Source: Myxococcales bacterium
Lineage (GTDB): Bacteria > Myxococcota > Polyangia > Fen-1088
Assembly (NCBI GenBank): GCA_003157315.1
Contig: PMJE01000277.1
Coordinates: forward strand, 1,163-6,665
DNA length: 5,503 nt
Direction: 5' to 3'
Shown here: one piece after another, positions 1 through 4,384 of the stretch
How positions within the stretch are numbered: the first letter of the stretch is position 1
Layout of the letters: each line of letters begins with the position of its first letter
Notes under the pieces: model-generated
Database searches by the model: none
Told to the model about the DNA's origin: nothing
What the model saw: the letters and a program-made list of their open reading frames with translations, nothing else
Translations under genes and position numbers: made by a program

Positions 1-944
1 GGGCTTTCGATGGCAGACTTGAAATCGGCCAGTTGGTCCGGTTCGAAGCCAAGCTTGGTCATATCGAGCTGCAGATTGCCCTTGTCGAGGAGCCGGAGGA
101 CTATCTTCTCCCCGAACAAGGTGGGCAGAACCGAGACGCGAAAGTCCATCTCCCTGTCTTCGCCCACCTTGAGCTTGATGCGGCCATCCTGGGGCAAACG
201 TCGCTCGGCGATGTCCAGGTGGGCCATTATCTTGAGGCGGCTGGAGAGCGCGGCCTTGAGCTTCACCGGCGGCGCCATCTCCTCGTGCAGAACGCCGTCG
301 ATGCGAAACCGAACCCGGTAGCTCTTCTCGTAGGGCTCGACGTGGATGTCGGAAGCGCCCTTCTGGATGGCCGAGAGCAAGAGGTGATTGCACAACTTGA
401 CCACCGGAGCGTCGTCGGCAGCGCGCTCGAGATCCGTCAGATTGATCTCGGCCTCGGAGGAGGGTGCCGCCTCCACCGACTCCTGGATCTCGTTCATCAC
501 CTTGTTGAGGTCGAGCTCCTCCTTGCGGTTGTAGTACCTCTCGATGGCATCCGAGATGCCGACATCGGAGGCCACCACGGCCTCGATGTTGTAGCCGGTG
601 ACGAACTTCAGATCGTCGATGGCGAGGATGTTGGAAGGATCCGCGATGGCGACAATCAGGGAAGAGCCAGCGCGGTTGACTGGCACCACTCGATGCCGGA
701 TCGCCACATCCTTGGGTACGAGAGCAATGACCTCGGGGTCAATGTCGAACTCCCCGAGGTTGACCGCAGGCACGCCGTACTGTTTGGACAGAAACTGGGT
801 CAGATCCTCCTCCGGAATTGCCCCGGTCTTGATAAGAGCATTCCCCAGTCGGTCACCCGACTTCCTGCTCTCTTCTTGCGCGCGTTGGAGCTGCTCCGGC
901 GAGATGATCTGATCTCGCAGTAAGAGCTCTCCCAGTCGACTCAT
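1..944 (-). CDS. pilB: Type IV pilus assembly ATPase PilB, N-terminal 314 residues (partial, runs off left edge)
   Basis: Cytoplasmic hexameric ATPase that powers type IV pilus extension (GspE/PilB secretion ATPase family). The frame reads from ATG at 944 to base 1 with no stop. Residues 1-57 form an MshEN-type domain with two tandem RLG motifs: RLGELLL at 3-9 and a fully regular RLG..L...G......L...L..Q at 32-55. The rest of the N-terminal domain follows to about 138 (ADPSNILAIDDLKF near 101-114). A variable acidic linker at about 140-175 leads into the ATPase N-terminal subdomain: ASDIHVEP at 197-204, RIDG at 214-217, RRLPQDGRI at 248-256, and the R.S..PT..GE arrangement at 269-279. The window ends a few residues before the expected Walker A, so the catalytic core lies outside. 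ATG 944 is the only canonical start, because an in-frame TAA lies upstream at about 986 with no ATG, GTG or TTG between. A GGGGG with short spacing (949-953) is a poor ribosome site. GspE or MshE is the alternative; the DAPVVKL and SKQYGVPA wording favours PilB. Confidence 0.93.
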   Translation of the reverse strand, partial: MSRLGELLLRDQIISPEQLQRAQEESRKSGDRLGNALIKTGAIPEEDLTQFLSKQYGVPAVNLGEFDIDPEVIALVPKDVAIRHRVVPVNRAGSSLIVAIADPSNILAIDDLKFVTGYNIEAVVASDVGISDAIERYYNRKEELDLNKVMNEIQESVEAAPSSEAEINLTDLERAADDAPVVKLCNHLLLSAIQKGASDIHVEPYEKSYRVRFRIDGVLHEEMAPPVKLKAALSSRLKIMAHLDIAERRLPQDGRIKLKVGEDREMDFRVSVLPTLFGEKIVLRLLDKGNLQLDMTKLGFEPDQLADFKSAIES

Positions 945-948
945 GTTA

Positions 949-985
949 CCCCCATGAGCCGTCGACAGATCCGAGCGGCTCCTTT
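949..985 (-). promoter_or_regulatory. pilB 5' leader: unused strong Shine-Dalgarno plus a 4-codon ORF overlapping the start
   Basis: On the minus strand AAAGGAG (979-985) is an excellent Shine-Dalgarno match, but no ATG, GTG or TTG lies 5-12 bases downstream. The pilB ATG is 34 bases away. Closer to the gene, ATG at 955 opens a four-codon frame ending in TGA at 941-943, which overlaps the pilB ATG as ATGA, the arrangement used for translational coupling. The GGGGG at 949-953 sits only 4 bases from the pilB start. Possible readings are a ribosome standby site, coupling, or chance. The sequence facts are certain; the function is a guess. Confidence 0.3.
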
Positions 986-989
986 AGCA

Positions 990-1008
990 ACTGTAAAACA
1001 GTAACAGT
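990..1008. promoter_or_regulatory. Candidate operator: 13-base dyad ACTGT-AAA-ACAGT with overlapping AACAGT tandem
   Basis: Bases 990-1002 are a perfect inverted repeat with 5-base arms and a 3-base centre. The right arm is part of a tandem AACAGT repeat (997-1002 and 1003-1008). The motif sits in the only AT-rich patch of the 133-base gap between the membrane-protein gene and pilB, upstream of the pilB start and overlapping a possible -10 element. A repressor or activator site for pilB would fit. No known regulator is recognised, and the motif could be chance. Confidence 0.35.
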
Positions 1009-1026
1009 GGGTTAGCGGCGAGGCAA
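998..1026 (-). promoter_or_regulatory. Possible weak sigma70-type promoter for pilB
   Basis: On the minus strand, TTGCCT (1021-1026; 4 of 6 to TTGACA) is followed after exactly 17 bases by TACTGT (998-1003; 3 of 6 to TATAAT). The spacing is ideal but the -10 is poor. It lies 54 bases upstream of the pilB start in an AT-rich island. If real, pilB could be expressed independently of the upstream gene. I saw no TGGC-N8-TTGCA sigma54 site, although sigma54 commonly drives pilus genes. Confidence 0.25.
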
Positions 1027-1077
1027 GAGGGAGCACCGAGATAGCCGCACCCGGCCTGGGGACAATCGCGGCAACAG

Positions 1078-2217
1078 CTATTGGGCAAACGGATCGACCC
1101 AGCCGCCCTTGGCTTGCTTCTTGGGTGCCACCGGCTTGGCTGGGGCGGGCTTTGGCGCAGCGATCCTCGGCGGTCGCGAGGACGCCTTGGCGGCGTGATG
1201 CACTTTGGCCTTTGCTGCTGTCTTGGGTACGCCCTCTGTGGCCTCCGCCGGCGCGGGTTCGGCGGCCGGGATTTCACGGGACGGCCTGGCTTCGGCAGTA
1301 GCAGCGCGCTGTGCGGCCGGCGGGGCAGGTGCGGGCGGCTCGGCGGGACTGGGCAGCGGCACCACCTGCGGCGTGGGATTCGCTGGCTGCGTCGGCTGTA
1401 CCGGGACCACTGGCCTGGCCACCAGGGTTGGGGTCTGAGCAGGTGGCACGCTCACGACCACGCGTGCCGGGGTCATGAGCCGTGTGAACCCGCCGCCCAA
1501 AAGCAGGGTGGCGAGCAGCATGATCCCAAGTTTCTTGTAGGAGATTTGGACGACCTTATTCAGGTCAAGGCCGAGGTCCAGGCTGGGCTTCTGGAGGGTC
1601 GCGCGCGCGGGCTCCGCGGCGACCGGTGGCTGGGCAAAGGCGGGGGTTGGAAGCGAAGCCGGCGGGAGAATGTAGTTTTCGGCCTCGCGAGCGGCAGCCT
1701 CCTGTTCCTCAGCCAGAAGCGGGTTGGCTGTGACGACGGTGCGCTCCTCGGAGGTGCCGGGGCCTGGCTGGTACAGGTTGCCCCCGGAAGAGGACGAAAG
1801 ATGAGGTGAGCTGGGCTGGTCCGAGGCGAACGGCGGTGGCTCTTCGGCTGCCTCCGCCTCGTCGGGAGCGGCTGGCGTTGCGGGCAAGACCAGCTTCTCA
1901 AGCAGATCCTCGTAGGCAAGGTTGGTCGCCGAGGGCGACTCCACTCCGGGTGTCTGTTCAGCGGGAGACTCGTCGGCGACAGGAGGAGGAACGAGATACG
2001 AATCCAGCCCCACAGGTACGGGCGTCTCCATGGAGACATCGTGTTCATTGCCCGCGTAGGCAGCGTGCGCGGCGTAAGCCGCCGGCTCCTCGGAACTTTC
2101 GGCAGTCTTCGGTCCGCCGGCATTCAATTCGTCCATTTCGAGGAGGCCGGAGATCTCTTCAATGGCTTCATCTGGGGGCACATCAGTGTTCCCCGTCGTC
2201 CCGGGCCCACTCGTCAT
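1078..2217 (-). CDS. Unrecognised bitopic membrane protein, acidic N-terminal half and Pro/Ala-rich C-terminal half
   Basis: I do not recognise a family for this 379-residue protein. Residues 1-225 are acidic and mostly low complexity, with three short stretches that look like amphipathic helices: EAIEEISGLLEMDEL (17-31), AYEDLLEKLVLP (101-112) and LLAEEQEAAAREAENYIL (167-184). A YKK sequence (227-229) precedes a single hydrophobic segment at about 230-248 (LGIMLLATLLLGGGF). Residues 251-379 are very rich in Pro, Ala and Val, turn basic after about 335, and end in GGWVDPFAQ. The absence of a signal peptide and the YKK flank suggest a cytoplasmic N-terminus and a periplasmic Pro-rich tail, loosely like TonB or envelope scaffold proteins, but no TonB or LysM domain is visible. 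AAAGGAAA lies 6 bases upstream of ATG 2217, supporting this start. It is followed on the same strand by pilB after 133 bases, so a pilus-related or envelope role is a context inference only. Confidence 0.82.
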   Translation of the reverse strand: MTSGPGTTGNTDVPPDEAIEEISGLLEMDELNAGGPKTAESSEEPAAYAAHAAYAGNEHDVSMETPVPVGLDSYLVPPPVADESPAEQTPGVESPSATNLAYEDLLEKLVLPATPAAPDEAEAAEEPPPFASDQPSSPHLSSSSGGNLYQPGPGTSEERTVVTANPLLAEEQEAAAREAENYILPPASLPTPAFAQPPVAAEPARATLQKPSLDLGLDLNKVVQISYKKLGIMLLATLLLGGGFTRLMTPARVVVSVPPAQTPTLVARPVVPVQPTQPANPTPQVVPLPSPAEPPAPAPPAAQRAATAEARPSREIPAAEPAPAEATEGVPKTAAKAKVHHAAKASSRPPRIAAPKPAPAKPVAPKKQAKGGWVDPFAQ

Positions 2218-2223
2218 GGGAAG

Positions 2224-2231
2224 TTTCCTTT
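2224..2231 (-). promoter_or_regulatory. Ribosome binding site of the 379-residue membrane protein
   Basis: On the minus strand AAAGGAAA contains AAGGA at 2226-2230, ending 8 bases before ATG 2217. It fixes the start of a low-complexity protein for which homology gives little help. Confidence 0.6.
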
Positions 2232-2335
2232 CTTTCGGATGGCAAGCAATTCACCGCGCTAAACGTGGGTGAATGCATACGCAGTTTCCCGGCGAGCCCG
2301 CTCAAAGTCAATCCCCTGTATGGGCGTGAACACGT

Positions 2336-2364
2336 TTGACAGGGCAAGAGCCACTCTTTATGGT
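2336..2364 (+). promoter_or_regulatory. Sigma70-type promoter of the methyltransferase gene
   Basis: A consensus -35 TTGACA (2336-2341) is separated by exactly 17 bases from TATGGT (2359-2364; 4 of 6 to TATAAT). Transcription would start near 2371 and give a leader of about 70 bases before ATG 2440. A full -35 in such GC-rich DNA, at the right place and spacing, makes this the best promoter in the window. The dyad CGTGAACACG ends 1 base before the -35 and could be an operator. Confidence 0.6.
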
Positions 2365-2428
2365 TCACCACCCCGCTGTGGCTACTTCGCTTTGCATTGT
2401 CCTGGGCCTGCCCGACCACTGCTGTCTC

Positions 2429-2432
2429 GGAG
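2429..2432 (+). promoter_or_regulatory. Shine-Dalgarno GGAG setting the methyltransferase start
   Basis: GGAG lies 7 bases before ATG 2440. No comparable site precedes the earlier in-frame ATGs at 2269 and 2320, or the later ATG at 2494, which has GGG touching it. This favours 2440 as the start. Confidence 0.55.
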
Positions 2433-2439
2433 TGTCAAC

Positions 2440-3705
2440 ATGAACCACCCGAAACGCAATGCGTCTAGAGTCCCCCGCGCCCCGGTTGCAGGGATGTTCG
2501 TTCGCGAGGGGGCCTATCGGCTTCCTGACGACGTTGTGCGGCGTGTGCGCAGCGGCCACCCGTGGGTCTTCCGTGAGGCATTGGCTGGGCGGACTATCAG
2601 CGAGCCGACCGGAGCTGTGGTTGATCTCATGGCGGGAAACGGCGCATTTGTTGCGCGCGGATACTTGGACCGGGACCATTCGGTATCCGTGCGCGTGCTT
2701 TCGCGCGATCCGACCGAACCGGTGCACCCCGGAGCCGGGACCATTGCCAAACGCTTCCAGCGCGCCGTGCAACTGCGTTGGCTGCTGCTCGGATCTGAGA
2801 AGCCCACCGCCCTGCGCCTATTCGCAGGCGAGAGTGAGGGTTTGCCCGGTGTCACCGTCGATCGCTACGCCGACTTCGTGGTCGTGCAGTGGTACTCGAC
2901 GGGCGCCCTGCCCTGGCGCGATGAACTACTCGACGCGATCGCGGAGACGATTCATCCGCGAGGTATCTACGAACAGAAGCGCCTCCGGCCCCTGGGCGGC
3001 CAGGCTCCCGCGGATCCCGCCACCCGCGCGCGCGGCGACGAGGCCCCGCTTGAAGTCGTGGTCGAAGAGGCCGGCTGTCTTTTTGCGGTGGATGTGACAG
3101 CGCCCCTTGGCGTGGGCTTCTTTCCCGATCTGCGCCTCGGGCGCGACAGCGTGGCCCGGCGGGCCGCCGAGCGTCGCGTGCTGAATCTTTTCTCGTACAC
3201 CGGGGCCTTTTCCGTGCGCGCGGCGCAGGCGGGCGCCAGCGAAGTAGTTGCGGTGGACACCGCGGCCAAGGCCCATGCGCGCGCGCGACGCAACTACGAA
3301 CTCTCCGGCCTCGACCCGGCCCGCATGGAGCAGGTCACCGGCGAGGCCAGCAAGATTCTCGAGCGCTTTTTGTCACGCAACCGGCGTTTCGACATCGTGA
3401 TCTGCGATCCGCCGACCTTTGCCCACGGGCCGGGCCCCGGCCGAACTTTCTCGGCGGCAGCAGACCTCGCTGAGCTGGCCGGGGCTGCGGCGGCCGTACT
3501 TGAGCCAGGTGGACTGCTCGCGTTTGCCAGCAACGCGGCCAAGCTGTCAGCCGCTGAAGTGGACAAGGCCCTGGCAGAAGGCGCCGCCACGCGGGGCTTT
3601 GAGTTGCGGGTCATCGAGCGTCAGGGCCTTCCCCCTGACTTCCCCGTGCATCCCGGCTTTCCCGAGGGCAACTACCTCAAGTTCGTGCTGGCGGTGCGGG
3701 TGTAG
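2440..3705 (+). CDS. PUA-domain class I SAM-dependent rRNA methyltransferase (RlmI/RlmK-like, COG1092 type)
   Basis: Predicted cytoplasmic 23S rRNA methyltransferase of 421 residues; E. coli RlmI is about 396. A PUA-like RNA-binding domain spans about 22-95 (SGHPWVF at 39-45, GAFVARGYLD at 68-77). A connecting domain carries GLPGVTVDRYADF (134-146). The Rossmann methyltransferase core has GFFPDLR..R (226-235), motif I NLFSYTGAF (249-257), the ribose-binding acidic D273 in AVDT, motif IV DPPTF (323-327), and a terminal EGNYLKF (409-415). In RlmI the motif after the last strand reads FSCSG, with the cysteine that attacks cytosine C5. Here it reads FASNAAK (362-368), with serine at the aligned place. 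DPPTF plus F.SN..K resembles RlmK, the N7-guanine half of RlmKL. Pipelines may call it rlmI; I leave the symbol blank because the target base is uncertain. Start 2440 is chosen from its GGAG and the upstream promoter. It overlaps thiE tail to tail. Confidence 0.9.
   Translation: MNHPKRNASRVPRAPVAGMFVREGAYRLPDDVVRRVRSGHPWVFREALAGRTISEPTGAVVDLMAGNGAFVARGYLDRDHSVSVRVLSRDPTEPVHPGAGTIAKRFQRAVQLRWLLLGSEKPTALRLFAGESEGLPGVTVDRYADFVVVQWYSTGALPWRDELLDAIAETIHPRGIYEQKRLRPLGGQAPADPATRARGDEAPLEVVVEEAGCLFAVDVTAPLGVGFFPDLRLGRDSVARRAAERRVLNLFSYTGAFSVRAAQAGASEVVAVDTAAKAHARARRNYELSGLDPARMEQVTGEASKILERFLSRNRRFDIVICDPPTFAHGPGPGRTFSAAADLAELAGAAAAVLEPGGLLAFASNAAKLSAAEVDKALAEGAATRGFELRVIERQGLPPDFPVHPGFPEGNYLKFVLAVRV
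3677..3705. other. 29-base tail-to-tail coding overlap of the methyltransferase and thiE genes
   Basis: The methyltransferase stop TAG is at 3703-3705 and the thiE stop TGA occupies 3677-3679 on the other strand, so the last codons of both genes share DNA. No intrinsic terminator separates them and none fits between. Transcripts of both genes are expected to overlap at their 3' ends. Confidence 0.85.
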
Positions 3706-4336
3706 CGAAGGCCTCAGCAACGCGCCTGGCGGCAGCCACAAGATCGCGGGCCTGGTCGATGGCTGCGATGACTGCTGCGGCGCTGGCCCCAGTCGCGGCC
3801 ACCGCGTCGACGGTCGCTAACGTGATCCCACCAATGGCGACCACAGGGAGTGATACGGCCGCGCACACCTCGCGCAGCCGGTCCAGCCCGACCGGTGGCC
3901 CTGCGTCGGCCTTGCTTTGCGTGGCAAAGATGGGGCCGCAGCCGATGTAGTCGGCTCCGTCGCGCGCAGCGGTCTGCGCCTGCGCCAGGTTGTGCGTCGA
4001 CACACCAACGATCAAACGGTGGCTGGCGCGAATCCGTAGGGCGTCGCGCAGGGGCAGGTCGTCTTGCCCGAGATGCACGCCATCCGCACCCGCGGCGAGA
4101 GCCACATCAAGTCGGTCATTCACCAACAGGGGTACGCCTGCGGCACGACAAGCGGGCAAGAGCAGCGCCGCGAGCCGCCGGAGATCCGATGCGCCCATGC
4201 GCTTGGCCCGCAGCTGCAGGCACGCGGGCCGTGCCGCCAGCCGCTCTCCTGCGCGTGCGAGCAGAGCGGCCGAGTCCTCGGGCGCCTCGCCCGGCAGATC
4301 GAGAATTGCGTAGTATCCGCGCAGCACGAGCGCCAT
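3677..4336 (-). CDS. thiE: Thiamine phosphate synthase
   Basis: Cytosolic enzyme that joins HMP diphosphate and the carboxythiazole (THZ) phosphate to form thiamine phosphate, the convergence step of thiamine biosynthesis. The 219-residue length matches a single-domain ThiE TIM barrel. Visible signatures are QLRAK (41-45, diphosphate-contacting Gln/Arg/Lys), NDRLD (73-77), [11 protein letters not shown] (85-95, metal-binding Asp), GVSTH (111-115), GCGPIFAT (132-139), SKADA (141-145, conserved Lys) and AIGGIT (167-172). The last roughly 30 residues include [10 protein letters not shown] (184-193), the C-terminal phosphate-binding region. All key residues appear intact, so it should be active. 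No other thi gene and no thiamine-riboswitch sequence is visible nearby; the upstream gap is only 48 bases, too short for a TPP riboswitch. ATG 4336 lacks a clear Shine-Dalgarno. TenI, the inactive paralogue, is the main alternative, but retention of QLRAK, NDR and SKADA favours ThiE. Confidence 0.93.
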   Translation of the reverse strand: MALVLRGYYAILDLPGEAPEDSAALLARAGERLAARPACLQLRAKRMGASDLRRLAALLLPACRAAGVPLLVNDRLDVALAAGADGVHLGQDDLPLRDALRIRASHRLIVGVSTHNLAQAQTAARDGADYIGCGPIFATQSKADAGPPVGLDRLREVCAAVSLPVVAIGGITLATVDAVAATGASAAAVIAAIDQARDLVAAARRVAEAFATPAPPART

Positions 4337-4347
4337 TTGACCGCTAG

Positions 4348-4375
4348 ACTATGTCGCGCGCGCCCGATCTGTCGA
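4348..4375 (-). promoter_or_regulatory. Possible thiE promoter giving a near-leaderless transcript
   Basis: On the minus strand TCGACA (4370-4375; 5 of 6 to TTGACA) is followed after 16 bases by CATAGT (4348-4353; 4 of 6 to TATAAT). Only 11 bases separate the -10 from ATG 4336, so transcription would start about 4-5 bases before the start codon. That agrees with the absence of a Shine-Dalgarno. The same 48 bases must also hold or follow the uvrB promoter, for which I found no good match. Confidence 0.3.
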
Positions 4376-4384
4376 GACACGGAA

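Larger units (their letters stand above)
2218..2439. other. Divergent intergenic region between the membrane protein and the methyltransferase
   Basis: These 222 bases serve as upstream region for both flanking genes. The plus-strand side has a clear sigma70-type promoter (2336-2364). On the minus-strand side I found no convincing -35/-10 pair; the TTGACT on that strand near 2306-2311 lacks a good -10 at the right spacing. A 7-base inverted repeat, AAACGTG (2261-2267) and CACGTTT (2331-2337), brackets the centre, and a small dyad CGTG-AA-CACG (2325-2334) directly abuts the plus-strand -35. The methyltransferase frame is open through 2269-2439, but this part lacks family similarity and contains the promoter, so I treat it as noncoding. 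Confidence 0.6.

Noticed and set aside
33..923. Long plus-strand frame (296 codons) opposite pilB
   Set aside because: It mirrors the codon positions of a clearly conserved PilB reading frame. Long antisense frames are expected from strong third-position GC bias, and its translation has no recognisable motif.
991..1007. CTGT...ACAG as an E. coli-type LexA/SOS box
   Set aside because: The half-sites are separated by 9 bases rather than 8 (or by 3 in the tighter dyad), and the site lies before pilB, not before uvrB.
1018..1077. Intrinsic terminator after the membrane-protein gene
   Set aside because: Only a 5-base GCCGC/GCGGC pairing with a long loop is present, and no T-run follows on the minus strand.
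1081..1809. Plus-strand 242-codon frame opposite the membrane-protein gene
   Set aside because: Its Gly/Arg-rich translation is what the complement of Pro/Ala-rich codons gives. The minus-strand frame has a Shine-Dalgarno, a sensible transmembrane segment and the same strand as pilB.
2269..2439. 57-codon N-terminal extension of the methyltransferase from ATG 2269
   Set aside because: The extension has no similarity to the PUA-methyltransferase family, contains the best promoter in the window, and lacks a Shine-Dalgarno, while ATG 2440 has GGAG at 7 bases.
4337..4350. TTGACC and TAGACT as a uvrB -35/-10 pair
   Set aside because: They are only 2 bases apart, so they cannot function as a pair, and neither has a partner at 16-18 bases on the plus strand.
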